DNA of 64,000 nucleotides, taken from positions 9,634 through 73,633 of the forward strand of contig CAZLXB010000010.1 of NCBI GenBank assembly GCA_964563545.1, written 5' to 3'. The DNA is from Casp-actino8 sp964563545 (GTDB lineage Bacteria > Actinomycetota > Acidimicrobiia > Acidimicrobiales > Ilumatobacteraceae). The notes below the pieces were generated by a model that saw nothing but the letters and a program-made list of their open reading frames with translations, was not told the origin of the DNA and ran no database searches. Shown here piece by piece: positions 1 to 8,168 of this stretch; position 1 is the stretch's first letter, and every line of letters begins with the position of its first letter. Both the position numbers and the translations under genes were made by a program.

Positions 1-1897
1 CGGCCGAGAACTCGGGGATGTCGTTCATGGGCAGATAGCGATCGGGGTGCCCGACCCAGACAGCAGTGGTCAGTTCGGGTGTGAAACCCACGAACCACGC
101 ATTCGTGTTGTTGTCCTGTGTCCCCGTCTTGCCCGCCGCCACACGACCTTCGAGCGCGCTACGTCGAGCAGTGCCGCTGACGAGCACGCCTTTCAGGATC
201 GATGTCGTCCGGGCCGCCGCGTCGGGGGTGAGGACCTGGGTGTTCACGGCCCGGTGTTCGTAGATCACTCCGTTCGGGCCCTCGATTCGCTCCACGAAGT
301 AGGGCTCGCTGTGCACGCCGGCGTTGGCGAGTGTCTGGGCTCCGGCCGCCATGTCGAGCGGACTCATCTCGTTCGCGCCCGTGGCGAAACTCGCGTACGG
401 GCGAATGGGCTCACGTTCGGCCGACGACTGACCGAGGTACAGATACGAGCTGCTCGCCATGCGATAGGTGGTGTCGACCACCCGATCGAGTCCCGTCATC
501 AGTGCAAGGCGACTGAAGGCGCAGTTGATCGAGTACCACGTCATTTCCTCCACCGGACCGAGCGCCCGCGACACGCCTTCGCCGATCACGAACGGATTGT
601 CGGGATCATCGGGGTTCGGCAGAACGCACGGCAATGTTCCGTCGAGGATGTCGTCGTTCTGCACACCGGCCTGTACCGCGGCGGCCAGGACGAAGATCTT
701 GATGCTCGATCCGGTCTGGCGAGTCGACAAAGCAAGGTTGAGTTCGTTGCGGCCGGGCGCGAAGGGCTTCCCGCCAACCATTGCCCGCACGGCTCCGTTC
801 GTCGAATCGAGCGTGACGACGGCTGCTTCCACTCCGGCCGAGTTCACGGGAAGTTGTGCGGCCTTGGCGGTCTCGGCGGCGGCCTGCACCACCGGGTCGA
901 GCGTGGTGTAGATCTTGAGACCGCCGCGGAAGAGTCGGTAGTAACGCTCTTCGTAGGTGTCGCCGAGAATGTTGCTGCGATTCAGCAGGAACGACTTGAC
1001 CTCTTCACTGAAGTGGGTCCGGGCGATCGTGGTGGTCTGGATCGTCTTCACGACTTCGGGAATCTGCCAACTCCCCGCGCACCGAGCGTCGAGGGCGGCT
1101 TTGGCGGCCTCCGAGTCGACTTCACGCGGTTCGAGACACTCGATCACCGCCTGCGCGTCATCGGCGGGCATCAGACCTTCGTCGACGATCGCGTTCAACA
1201 CCTCGACGAACCGACGTCGACTCGGCTCGGGTCGTCGGATCGGGTCGTAACTGGTCGGCGCCTGGATGAGCCCGGCCAGAAACGCGCCGTCGACGAGAGT
1301 GAGTTCACCCACCGACTTGCCGAAGTACACCTCGGCCGCGGCCTGGATCCCATAGGCGTTGTTGCCCAAATAAATGGTGTTGAGATAACGCTCGAGGATC
1401 TCGGCCTTCGTGCGGACCTTCTCGAGACGAAGCGCATAGAGGATCTGGAGCAACTTGTAGCGACCATCGCGCTCGAGACCGGCCAGGTAGTCGACTTTGG
1501 CGACTTGCTGGCTGATGGTGGAAGCACCTTGGCGTGCTCCGCCCTCGAAGTTCGACAACGAAGCGCGAAAGAGACTGCGCACGTTCACTCCGTGGTGGCG
1601 GTAGAACTCGCGATCCTCCACCGCGAGAACGGCTTGGATCACGTGGGTCGGGACCTCGTCGATCGACACCGGCTGGCTGTTCTCGAGTTCATACGCCGCG
1701 ATCTCGTTGCCGGCACGGTCATAGACATACGTCCGGTCGGCGATGGTCTCGGTTTCTGGGAGGACCACCGGCACCTCGTCGTGCGCATTGGCGATCCGCC
1801 AGAGTCGAGGTCCGATGGCCACGACGACCGAGGTCACGAGGAGGGCTCCGGCCGTCACCACGACGACGAGTCGCAACCACCAGGACAAGAGACGCAC
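1..1897 (-). CDS. Class A penicillin-binding protein (transglycosylase/transpeptidase), C-terminus off window
   Basis: Bifunctional peptidoglycan synthase that polymerises and cross-links lipid II outside the membrane. Read on the minus strand, the frame opens with GTG at 1897. An N-terminal membrane anchor comes first (about residues 3-30). The GT51 domain follows, with catalytic Glu94 in EDREFYRHHG and QGASTISQQ near residue 123. The transpeptidase motifs are SSIK (about residue 400), SIN (about 460) and KTGT (about 593), so both activities look intact. The frame is open to base 1, so the extreme C-terminus is missing (about 632 codons visible). A -10-like TACGGT lies 9 nt upstream. A long plus-strand reading frame over this region is only its antisense shadow. 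Confidence 0.93.
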   Translation of the reverse strand, partial: MRLLSWWLRLVVVVTAGALLVTSVVVAIGPRLWRIANAHDEVPVVLPETETIADRTYVYDRAGNEIAAYELENSQPVSIDEVPTHVIQAVLAVEDREFYRHHGVNVRSLFRASLSNFEGGARQGASTISQQVAKVDYLAGLERDGRYKLLQILYALRLEKVRTKAEILERYLNTIYLGNNAYGIQAAAEVYFGKSVGELTLVDGAFLAGLIQAPTSYDPIRRPEPSRRRFVEVLNAIVDEGLMPADDAQAVIECLEPREVDSEAAKAALDARCAGSWQIPEVVKTIQTTTIARTHFSEEVKSFLLNRSNILGDTYEERYYRLFRGGLKIYTTLDPVVQAAAETAKAAQLPVNSAGVEAAVVTLDSTNGAVRAMVGGKPFAPGRNELNLALSTRQTGSSIKIFVLAAAVQAGVQNDDILDGTLPCVLPNPDDPDNPFVIGEGVSRALGPVEEMTWYSINCAFSRLALMTGLDRVVDTTYRMASSSYLYLGQSSAEREPIRPYASFATGANEMSPLDMAAGAQTLANAGVHSEPYFVERIEGPNGVIYEHRAVNTQVLTPDAAARTTSILKGVLVSGTARRSALEGRVAAGKTGTQDNNTNAWFVGFTPELTTAVWVGHPDRYLPMNDIPEFSA

Positions 1898-1906
1898 AGC
1901 ACTTCC

Positions 1907-1912
1907 ACCGTA
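1907..1912 (-). promoter_or_regulatory. -10 element of the penicillin-binding protein gene
   Basis: TACGGT on the minus strand, ending 9 nt before GTG 1897. The spacing suggests a leader of only about 2-3 nt. No convincing -35 hexamer was seen. Confidence 0.45.
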
Positions 1913-1948
1913 CCTGCCTCCTCTCGTCCCATCGGGTCACCCGCCACC

Positions 1949-1974
1949 ATGACGTCCCACTACCGTGACGTCAT
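1949..1974 (+). promoter_or_regulatory. -10 element inside a perfect inverted repeat (putative operator)
   Basis: ATGACGTC (1949-1956) and GACGTCAT (1967-1974) form a perfect 8-bp inverted repeat with a 10-nt spacer. The spacer carries TACCGT (1961-1966), a -10 hexamer 6 nt before ATG 1973. A dimeric regulator bound here would cover the core promoter and the start codon. The -10 is well supported by spacing; the operator role is inference. Confidence 0.5.
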
Positions 1975-2926
1975 GGCCGCTTCACCTCGCACCTCACCCC
2001 GACTTTTCCGCTTCGGCGTGCAGACGCGTGGGATCAGCACCGCTCGCGAGTGGACGGACACCGCTCGGCGGGCCGAAGCCCGCGGCTATAGCTGTCTCAC
2101 GATGCCCGATCACTTCGACGACCAACTCGCGCCGGTGCCGGCACTCATGGCCGCCGCTGCGGTCACTTCGACATTGCGCGTCGGCGCGCTGGTGTGGGAC
2201 AACGACTACAAACATCCACTCGTCCTCGCCAAGGAACTCGCGACCATGGACGTGCTGTCGGACGGACGCCTCGAGATCGGTCTCGGAGCCGGCTGGATGA
2301 TCGCCGACTACGAGCAATCGGGCATCCCCTACAACTCGGCCAAGATTCGCATCGACCGTTTCGTCGAGGGTCTGCACATCATCAAGGGATTGATGGCCGA
2401 TGAGCCTTTCTCACACACCGGCGAGCACTACACCATCACCGGACACAATGGCACGCCCAAACCGATCCAGAAGCCGTGCCCACCCGTCCTGATCGGTGGT
2501 GGCGGCAAGCGCGTGCTCACGATCGCCGCGCGCGAGGCCGACATCGTGGGCATCAACGCGACCATGAGCGCCGGAGTGGTCGGCCCCGATGCCTTCCTGA
2601 CCATGACGGCATCAGCCGTCGACGACAAGGTCGGGATCGTCCGGGAAGCCGCCGGCGACCGCTGGTCCGACATCGAGTTGAACGTGCGCGCTTTCCTCGT
2701 CAACATCACCGACGATGCCGACGGGGCCGCCGCAGGAATCGCATCGATGATCGGCGTCGAAAAATCCATGGTCGAAGAGACTCCGTTCGCACTCGTCGGT
2801 CCGCCCACCAAGATCGTGGAAGACCTTCTCGCGCGCCGCGAGCGCTGGGGCTTCTCGTACATCATTGTTGGGAGCGAGGACATCGATTCCTTCGCTCCCG
2901 TGGTCGAGGCGCTCGCCGGTCGCTGA
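1973..2926 (+). CDS. LLM-class (luciferase-like) F420-dependent oxidoreductase
   Basis: A 317-aa TIM-barrel oxidoreductase of the bacterial luciferase-like family. Actinobacterial members of this type usually use coenzyme F420. Family features seen are the N-terminal strand RFGVQTRG, the segment GRLEIGLGAGWM, and the phosphate-binding-like PPVLIGGGGKRVL. The substrate cannot be read from sequence. ATG 1973 is preferred to the in-frame ATG 1949 because a -10 box ends 6 nt before it and no Shine-Dalgarno sequence is visible, which fits a leaderless mRNA. It is first in a three-gene operon: its TGA overlaps the next ATG (TGATG). Confidence 0.85.
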   Translation: MAASPRTSPRLFRFGVQTRGISTAREWTDTARRAEARGYSCLTMPDHFDDQLAPVPALMAAAAVTSTLRVGALVWDNDYKHPLVLAKELATMDVLSDGRLEIGLGAGWMIADYEQSGIPYNSAKIRIDRFVEGLHIIKGLMADEPFSHTGEHYTITGHNGTPKPIQKPCPPVLIGGGGKRVLTIAAREADIVGINATMSAGVVGPDAFLTMTASAVDDKVGIVREAAGDRWSDIELNVRAFLVNITDDADGAAAGIASMIGVEKSMVEETPFALVGPPTKIVEDLLARRERWGFSYIIVGSEDIDSFAPVVEALAGR

Positions 2927-3942
2927 TGACTCCACGGACCGTCGCACTCTGCGGCGCCGGAATGATCTCGGGCGCTCACCTGCTCGCTGCGAATCGCAGG
3001 GGGCTGCCCGTCGTGGCCGTGGCCTCACGCACGTCGGCCAGTGCACAGGACCGCGCCTCACTCGTGGGAGCCCGCGTCGTCCAGTACTCCGATCTCCCGG
3101 CGGGCGCCGACATCGTCGTCATCAGCACTCCTCCCAAGTGCCATCTGAACGATGCCCGTCAGGCGCTCGAACGCGGCGCCGCGGTATTGCTCGAAAAGCC
3201 GATGACGATCACCCTCGCCGAGGCCGACGAACTCGTCGACCTCCAGCCCGGACCCCGATTGGTGTACGCCGAGAACCTCGCCTTCGCACCGATCGTGCGC
3301 GAGTTCGTGCGTCGTTCGGTGACGATGGGGCCGATCCGTCACTTCGAGCTGCGCACGATCCAGTCCGCGCCGACGTGGGGTGGTTTCCTCACTCCCGCCT
3401 GGGGTGGCGGCGTACTGTTCGACCTCGGGGTGCACCCGCTCGCCATTGCCCTCCTCGTTGCTCGCGCCACCGGCAACGGAGAAGTCGAACGCGTGTCAGC
3501 CCGTCTTGCCGGCGTCGAAACCGACACCCACGCCGAAATCGACCTCGAATTCGCGTCGGGCTTGCGAACGCGAGTCGTGGCGAGTTGGGATGGCCCCGAG
3601 TCCGGAATCTGGGATGCTCAAGTCTCGTCACCCACGTCGGTCGTCCGCCTCGAACTGCGACCGCACCTGACCCTCGAAGTCGATGGGCACGACACCGGTT
3701 TTCCAAGTTCGGACTGGAAAGTTCCCCTCATCGACGACTTCGGGTACGCCGAGCAATTGTCGACTCTCGATGCCGGCCTCGATTCGGGTCGCCCGAGCAA
3801 CATGGATGTCGTCTTCGGCCGCTGGATCCTCGAAGTCGTCTGCGCGTCGTACGTATCGGCGGCGCGGGACGCCGAGTGGGTCCCGGTTCCATCCGGCTGC
3901 GATCGCTCGCGTACCCCTTGGCAACTATGGCGCGACCGATGA
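2926..3942 (+). CDS. Gfo/Idh/MocA family NAD(P)-dependent oxidoreductase
   Basis: A 338-aa cytoplasmic dehydrogenase. The N-terminal Rossmann nucleotide site is VALCGAGMISGAH (residues 5-17). The family EKP motif appears as LLEKPMT at the end of the Rossmann domain, and a GFO_IDH_MocA C-terminal-type domain with GGGVLFDLGVHPL follows. Members oxidise or reduce sugar-like substrates; this one is unassigned. Its start overlaps the stop of the luciferase-like gene, so translation is coupled. The next gene starts 16 nt before its stop, so the three products are probably made together. Confidence 0.85.
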   Translation: MTPRTVALCGAGMISGAHLLAANRRGLPVVAVASRTSASAQDRASLVGARVVQYSDLPAGADIVVISTPPKCHLNDARQALERGAAVLLEKPMTITLAEADELVDLQPGPRLVYAENLAFAPIVREFVRRSVTMGPIRHFELRTIQSAPTWGGFLTPAWGGGVLFDLGVHPLAIALLVARATGNGEVERVSARLAGVETDTHAEIDLEFASGLRTRVVASWDGPESGIWDAQVSSPTSVVRLELRPHLTLEVDGHDTGFPSSDWKVPLIDDFGYAEQLSTLDAGLDSGRPSNMDVVFGRWILEVVCASYVSAARDAEWVPVPSGCDRSRTPWQLWRDR

Positions 3943-5573
3943 TCAGCCGCCGCCGGCTCATCACCGGTTCGATCACCTCGGCCTCGTTGCTGGCCCTGGC
4001 CAATGCGTGTCGCAGCGAGCCGTCCATTCCATCGACTTCGGTCTCTCCGCCCCCGACCCCATCGCCGTCGACATCGACCACGACGTCGACAACCGTTGCC
4101 CCGCGCCCCTACACGACACCGGGCTGGCTGGCCGAGGAGAACGCGCGTCCGGGAACCAGTGCATGGCGAATCGAGGGCAAGGCCCCCAAAGGTGGTGATC
4201 GGGTGCCCGACGGCTGGGTCGAGGGATACGCCGACACCACGAGCGCCCGCCCGGGTCAGGACGTGGTGATTCGGGTCGCGTGCGACGCACCTTCGTGGCA
4301 TCTCGAGGCCTACCGCATGGGGTGGTACGGCGGCGACATGGGTCGTCTCGTGTGGCAGTCCGACGAGATCGATGCCCAATGGCAACTGACGACATCCTCG
4401 GATCGCGACACCAAGATGTTCCGCGCCCAATGGGATCCGTCTCTCACCATCACGATCGACGACACCTGGCCACCCGGTTCGTACCTGCTGAAGATCGTGT
4501 CGAGTGCCGAGCAATCCCACTACGTCCCCCTCACCATCCGACGCGACGAAGCGGTGGGTGGTTTGTGCGTCGTCTCGGCCGTCACCACCTGGCAGGCCTA
4601 CAACCCGTGGGGTGGATGCACCCTGTACGAGTGTTTCGACGACACGGGCCGCGCCGAGGTCGTCTCGTTCGACCGCCCCTACGCCCGCACCTACCACTGG
4701 GGTTCGGCCGACTTCTTCACTCACGAACTCCCGCTCATCGCGCTCATCGAGGAACTCGGCCTCGACTGCTCCTTCGTGACCGATATCGATCTTCACACGG
4801 CGAGCAGCGGCGACACCGATGATTCGCTCGACCGCCTACTCGCCGGTCGCACCGCGCTCTTGACCACCGGCCACGATGAGTACTACTCGACCTCCATGCG
4901 GACGACCCTCGAAGATGCTCGCGATCGCGGTGTGAACCTCGCCTTCTTCGGGGCCAATGCCGTGTATCGCCACATCCGACTCGAACCGAACGACGAAGGC
5001 GTTCTCCATCGGCAGATGCCGAACTACCGATTGGCAGGCGCCGATCCGATCACCGGGACCGACCCGCAACAGGCCACGGTTCAGTGGCGCAACAAGCCCC
5101 TCGTGCGGCCCGAGTCCGAACTCATCGGTGTGCAGTATTTCGCGGCCGGCGTGACCGGAACCCTGACCATCGTGACCCCTGACAACTGGATCTTCGAGGG
5201 CGCAGGGGTCAAACGGGGAACCAAGTTCAGGCGGCTGATCGACATCGAGGTCGATGGCCTCGGACCCGAAGGCGTGGAGCCCGATTCACTGGAGGTCCTC
5301 GCGTCGTCGCCCATCGCCTTCAAGGACAGCGTCTACGAACACGCGATGACCTACTACTCCACCGAATCCGGCGCCGGGGTCTTCGCGACCGGCACCATCG
5401 GCTGGATCAACGCGCTCGACCGCGAGGTATGGGACGACGACCGCACCACCGATTTCGTGCGAACGGCCACGGGCAATGTTCTACGCGCTTTTGCCGCCGG
5501 TCCGGCCGGTGCGCGCCATCCGAGTCGACCGAACGCCGACCGCTACCGGACGGTCGTGCGCGCCGCTCAGTGA
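3927..5573 (+). CDS. Exported lipoprotein with N,N-dimethylformamidase beta-subunit-like domain (DMFA2_C)
   Basis: A 548-aa protein. The N-terminus looks like a twin-arginine signal (SRRRLIT) followed by a hydrophobic segment and a lipobox (ALANAC), then a Pro/Ser/Thr-rich linker. The body matches the large C-terminal domain of the N,N-dimethylformamidase beta subunit: EAYRMGWYGG, a central AYNPWGGCTLY and GHDEYYS. Many proteins with this domain have no proven amidase activity, so the reaction is open. The start could be ATG 3927 or ATG 3939, both inside the end of the upstream gene. It is last in the operon and converges with the regulator at 5567-6208 (7-nt overlap). Confidence 0.75.
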   Translation: MARPMISRRRLITGSITSASLLALANACRSEPSIPSTSVSPPPTPSPSTSTTTSTTVAPRPYTTPGWLAEENARPGTSAWRIEGKAPKGGDRVPDGWVEGYADTTSARPGQDVVIRVACDAPSWHLEAYRMGWYGGDMGRLVWQSDEIDAQWQLTTSSDRDTKMFRAQWDPSLTITIDDTWPPGSYLLKIVSSAEQSHYVPLTIRRDEAVGGLCVVSAVTTWQAYNPWGGCTLYECFDDTGRAEVVSFDRPYARTYHWGSADFFTHELPLIALIEELGLDCSFVTDIDLHTASSGDTDDSLDRLLAGRTALLTTGHDEYYSTSMRTTLEDARDRGVNLAFFGANAVYRHIRLEPNDEGVLHRQMPNYRLAGADPITGTDPQQATVQWRNKPLVRPESELIGVQYFAAGVTGTLTIVTPDNWIFEGAGVKRGTKFRRLIDIEVDGLGPEGVEPDSLEVLASSPIAFKDSVYEHAMTYYSTESGAGVFATGTIGWINALDREVWDDDRTTDFVRTATGNVLRAFAAGPAGARHPSRPNADRYRTVVRAAQ

Positions 5574-6208
5574 GACTTCCGATCGATCTCCCACAACTTC
5601 ACGCTCGCGAACGGATGATGGATGGCGAGATCGGTCCGGTTCACGAGGCGTGATCGGTCGAGGATCGCCGACACGCGGTTGCGCACCGTTTGCGGGGCCA
5701 GATGAACCGTTGCGGCGATCTCGCGGTCGGCCAGGCCGATACTCACGAGGAAACCGATCTCGAAGTCGATCTGGTCGCAGTACAACACGCCGAAGGTTCG
5801 TCGAGCATCCGCGATGTCGACTGACCTTCGTATTCCGGACTGCGAGGCGCCCGACGTGATGCAACTCCGGATCTCGTAGGTGACCTCGTCGTCGTTCACG
5901 GCCCCACCGAACGAGACAGCGCCACCGAAACCGAAGCGCACCGCGTCATCTTCGCAGAGCGCCGCCGGCGTCATACCGACCACCAGACACGGCACCGTCA
6001 CTTCGGAAGGCAGTTCATGCTCGGCTGCGAGGAAGGCGGGAACCGAGAAGAACCCGACCATGACCACATCGGGACGATCGACCGTCAATGCCGCTGCCAA
6101 GCTCTTGGCATCGAACGTGAACGACAGATCGGTGAGCACGCGCTCGAGTGCCGGGTGCACGCCCGCATGCGCCGTTCGTAATCGATCGGAGTAGATCGCC
6201 GCTTTCAT
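5567..6208 (-). CDS. Orphan pseudo-receiver / LuxR-type HTH regulator (paralogue 1)
   Basis: A 213-aa protein. The N-terminal half resembles a response-regulator receiver, but where the phospho-accepting Asp is expected it reads VVMVGFFSVP with no Asp. The C-terminus carries a LuxR/NarL-type helix-turn-helix (GLADREIAATVHLAPQTV, about residues 150-190). It is a clear paralogue of the next gene (6294-6968); they share VGxFxVP and a [RK]xFxVLYxDxxDxxIG segment. ATG 6208 is chosen because it aligns with the paralogue's start. An in-frame GTG at 6229 would put a G10 tract inside the coding region. No histidine kinase is adjacent. DNA-binding function is inferred from the fold. Confidence 0.7.
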   Translation of the reverse strand: MKAAIYSDRLRTAHAGVHPALERVLTDLSFTFDAKSLAAALTVDRPDVVMVGFFSVPAFLAAEHELPSEVTVPCLVVGMTPAALCEDDAVRFGFGGAVSFGGAVNDDEVTYEIRSCITSGASQSGIRRSVDIADARRTFGVLYCDQIDFEIGFLVSIGLADREIAATVHLAPQTVRNRVSAILDRSRLVNRTDLAIHHPFASVKLWEIDRKSH

Positions 6209-6209
6209 G

Positions 6210-6219
6210 CCCCCCCCCC
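6210..6219 (-). repeat. Homopolymeric G10 tract directly before a start codon
   Basis: Ten consecutive G on the minus strand end 2 nt before ATG 6208, where a ribosome binding site would sit. With the alternative GTG 6229 start the tract would be coding. A -10-like TAGGGT lies at 6231-6236. Tracts of this length are prone to slippage and to sequencing error. Confidence 0.8.
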
Positions 6220-6256
6220 GACGTTTCACAACCCTACGGATCAGGGGACGACTTGC

Positions 6257-6282
6257 ATAGTCGCCATCTCCTTGGCGACTAT
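6257..6282 (-). repeat. Inverted repeat between the two regulator paralogues
   Basis: A perfect 9-bp inverted repeat, ATAGTCGCC and GGCGACTAT, with an 8-nt loop. It begins 11 nt past the stop of the upstream regulator gene. It could be a terminator hairpin for that gene (no T-run follows) or an operator for the downstream one. The role is undecided. Confidence 0.45.
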
Positions 6283-6293
6283 TCGCGAATCGG

Positions 6294-6968
6294 TCAGAGC
6301 ATTCGGGGAAGCGCAGTCGTCATCGGCGAGACACTTCCGTCGAGAATCACCGCGCCGGCGTGATAAGCACCCAACTCTCGGCGGTCGAGAAGTCGGCTCC
6401 GCCGAATGATCTCGTCCACTCGCGAAGTCACATCGTCTTGCGACACTCTTAAACTATTCGCAATCGAAGCGTCGGTCCCGCCTCCGGCCACGAAGGCGCC
6501 GATGGCGTGATCGAGTGCGTCGGCGTAGAGGACGCTGAATTTCCGTCGAATGATCAGATGATCGCCATCCGACAGGTTCATCGGCACGAATCCGCGCCGA
6601 CCGGACCGGCAGATCTCGGCGATGACCGGCCGGAAACTCTCGGCCGTCGTCTGCAAGCCAAGATCGACGACAGATTCGAATCCGAGGGCCGTGGCGTCGG
6701 GCGCAACGCTCAGCGGTGCACCACGACTGGCGATGACGCGTGGCATCTCCAGGAGTCCCAGACGCTCGAGCGCGGGCTGGATGACCATGTATTGCGGAAC
6801 CGCGAAGTGACCGACAACCAGAGCCTCCACACCGCCCGCCTCGAGAGCCACCCGGAGTTCGGCGAGCGAACACGCGGCCTGCGTGCCCTCGAAGCCTTCG
6901 CACGAATCGAGATGCGCGGCGGCTTCCTCGGCCGACTCACGACGCCAGGAGAAGATGACGAGCCGCAT
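6294..6968 (-). CDS. Orphan pseudo-receiver / LuxR-type HTH regulator (paralogue 2)
   Basis: A 224-aa paralogue of the downstream regulator. The receiver-like N-terminus again lacks the phospho-accepting Asp (ALVVGHFAVPQY). The HTH-like C-terminus (TDASIANSLRVSQDDVTSRV) is more diverged than in its partner. Start ATG 6968 is supported by TACATT (6975-6980) ending 6 nt upstream, a leaderless arrangement; a longer frame would run into the tRNA-Val gene. Activity is probably controlled by ligand, partner or expression level rather than phosphorylation (inference). Target genes are unknown. Confidence 0.65.
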   Translation of the reverse strand: MRLVIFSWRRESAEEAAAHLDSCEGFEGTQAACSLAELRVALEAGGVEALVVGHFAVPQYMVIQPALERLGLLEMPRVIASRGAPLSVAPDATALGFESVVDLGLQTTAESFRPVIAEICRSGRRGFVPMNLSDGDHLIIRRKFSVLYADALDHAIGAFVAGGGTDASIANSLRVSQDDVTSRVDEIIRRSRLLDRRELGAYHAGAVILDGSVSPMTTALPRML

Positions 6969-6974
6969 GTAGAC

Positions 6975-6980
6975 AATGTA
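6975..6980 (-). promoter_or_regulatory. -10 element, regulator paralogue 2
   Basis: TACATT on the minus strand, 6 nt before ATG 6968. It fixes the start and implies a leaderless transcript. Confidence 0.5.
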
Positions 6981-7029
6981 CGTCGCCGGGAAGCCCGACC
7001 CGTTCAGGATCCAAACGGTTCCACTCCGG

Positions 7030-7103
7030 TGGGCGCAGAGGGACTCGAACCCCCGACATCTTCCTTGTAAGGGAAGCGCTCTAGCCAACTGAGCTATGCG
7101 CCC
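7030..7103 (-). tRNA. tRNA-Val (anticodon UAC)
   Basis: The minus strand folds into a complete cloverleaf. The acceptor GGGCGCA pairs with TGCGCCC, the discriminator is A, and the D arm is GCTC/GAGC. The anticodon stem CTTCC/GGAAG closes loop CTTACAA (anticodon TAC), and the T loop is TTCGAGT. CCA is not encoded. Confidence 0.95.
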
Positions 7104-7114
7104 GGCAACGGGTC

Positions 7115-7120
7115 AGGCTA
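7115..7120 (-). promoter_or_regulatory. -10 element of tRNA-Val
   Basis: TAGCCT on the minus strand, 11 nt upstream of the mature 5' end. No clear -35 was seen. Confidence 0.4.
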
Positions 7121-7185
7121 TCGGCGTCGATCACGAGCCTCGGAGGCCTCGACGCGGTATCCACCAGCCACGGAACCCGCGCTAC

Positions 7186-7191
7186 TACCGT
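7186..7191 (+). promoter_or_regulatory. -10 element of the sigma factor gene
   Basis: TACCGT ends 7 nt before GTG 7199, so the sigma factor mRNA is predicted to be leaderless. Confidence 0.5.
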
Positions 7192-7198
7192 TTTCCTC

Positions 7199-8140
7199 GT
7201 GGCACCCCGTCCGAGCGACGCAGAGAGCGAACTGCTCCGTCAATACCTGGACGACATCGGCGCCTACCCACTCTTGTCGGCCGAGGACGAACGACGCTTG
7301 GCCGGCGCCATCGCCGATGCCCGCGAAGCACAACTGCGCCTCGAAGCCGATCCGAAACCGGCCGGACGCGAAAAGACGATCCTCAACAAGGCCGTCCGCA
7401 CGGGCGACGCCGCGCGCCAGACCTTCATCCAGTGCAACCTGCGACTCGTGGTGAGTGTGGCCCGCCGGTACGAAGGATCGGGCCTCAGCCTCCTCGACCT
7501 CATCCAAGAGGGCAACCTCGGTCTGATGCGCGCGGTCGAGGGCTTCGACCACGAGAAGGGTTTCAAGTTCTCCACCTATGCCACCTGGTGGATTCGTCAA
7601 TCGATCGGTCGGGCCCTCGCCGATTCCTCACGGACGATCCGCGTTCCCTCTCACGTCCGCGAGGTCTACTCGCTCATCGATCAGTCCACCGAGAAATTGG
7701 CCGCCGAACTCGACCGCCAACCAACGGTCGAGGAAGTCGCCGAGCTCTCCGGAGTCAGCGCCGAACGGGTCGCTCTAGTCCGTCAGCACCGCCGGCCCCT
7801 GGTGTCGTTGTCGACCCCGCTCGACAACGAGGGCGACACCGAACTGGCCGAGATCATCGCCGACGAAGCCGCGATCTCCCCCTTCGATGCGGCGGCTGCG
7901 GCTCTCGAACGCCGGGCCCTCATCGAGCAACTTCGTCGGCTCGAAGAACGCGAGGAAGAAGTCCTACGCGCCCGCTTCGGAATCGATGGCCCACCACGCA
8001 CCTTGGCCGAAATCGGTGATCTCCTCGGAGTGACCCGTGAGCGAGTGCGCCAGATCGAGGCCCGGGCTCTCGGCAAACTCCGCCACCCGAGCGTGTCTCG
8101 TGTGTGGCATCAGGGCCAGCAAGCCGCCGACGCCGGCTGA
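7199..8140 (+). CDS. RNA polymerase sigma-70 factor, RpoD/SigB-like (group 1/2)
   Basis: A 313-aa sigma factor with regions 1.2 to 4.2 and no long region 1.1. Region 1.2 is ELLRQYLDDIGAYPLL. Region 2 includes NLRLVVSVARRY, LDLIQEGNLGLMRAVE and the aromatic-rich STYATWWIRQSIGRA. Region 4.2 is LAEIGDLLGVTRERVRQIEA, contacting the -35 box. The short N-terminus points to a group 2 factor (HrdB/SigB-like), but it could be the housekeeping factor; gene content elsewhere would decide. It stands alone, read from GTG 7199, divergent from tRNA-Val and convergent with the phosphatase gene. Confidence 0.9.
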   Translation: MAPRPSDAESELLRQYLDDIGAYPLLSAEDERRLAGAIADAREAQLRLEADPKPAGREKTILNKAVRTGDAARQTFIQCNLRLVVSVARRYEGSGLSLLDLIQEGNLGLMRAVEGFDHEKGFKFSTYATWWIRQSIGRALADSSRTIRVPSHVREVYSLIDQSTEKLAAELDRQPTVEEVAELSGVSAERVALVRQHRRPLVSLSTPLDNEGDTELAEIIADEAAISPFDAAAAALERRALIEQLRRLEEREEEVLRARFGIDGPPRTLAEIGDLLGVTRERVRQIEARALGKLRHPSVSRVWHQGQQAADAG

Positions 8141-8168
8141 TCCGGCTGCTTCGACGGTCCGAACCGAC

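Noticed and set aside
47..1948. Long plus-strand reading frame over the penicillin-binding protein
   Set aside because: It is antisense to a gene with complete GT51 and transpeptidase motifs, has no recognisable domain, and is kept open by GC-rich codon bias. Only its 3' part (from 1973) is a gene.
6241..6258. Five-codon upstream frame MQVVP preceded by AAGGAG in the inverted repeat
   Set aside because: A better -10 box (6231-6236) lies downstream of it, so the frame would not be in the main regulator transcript. A read-through transcript could still include it.
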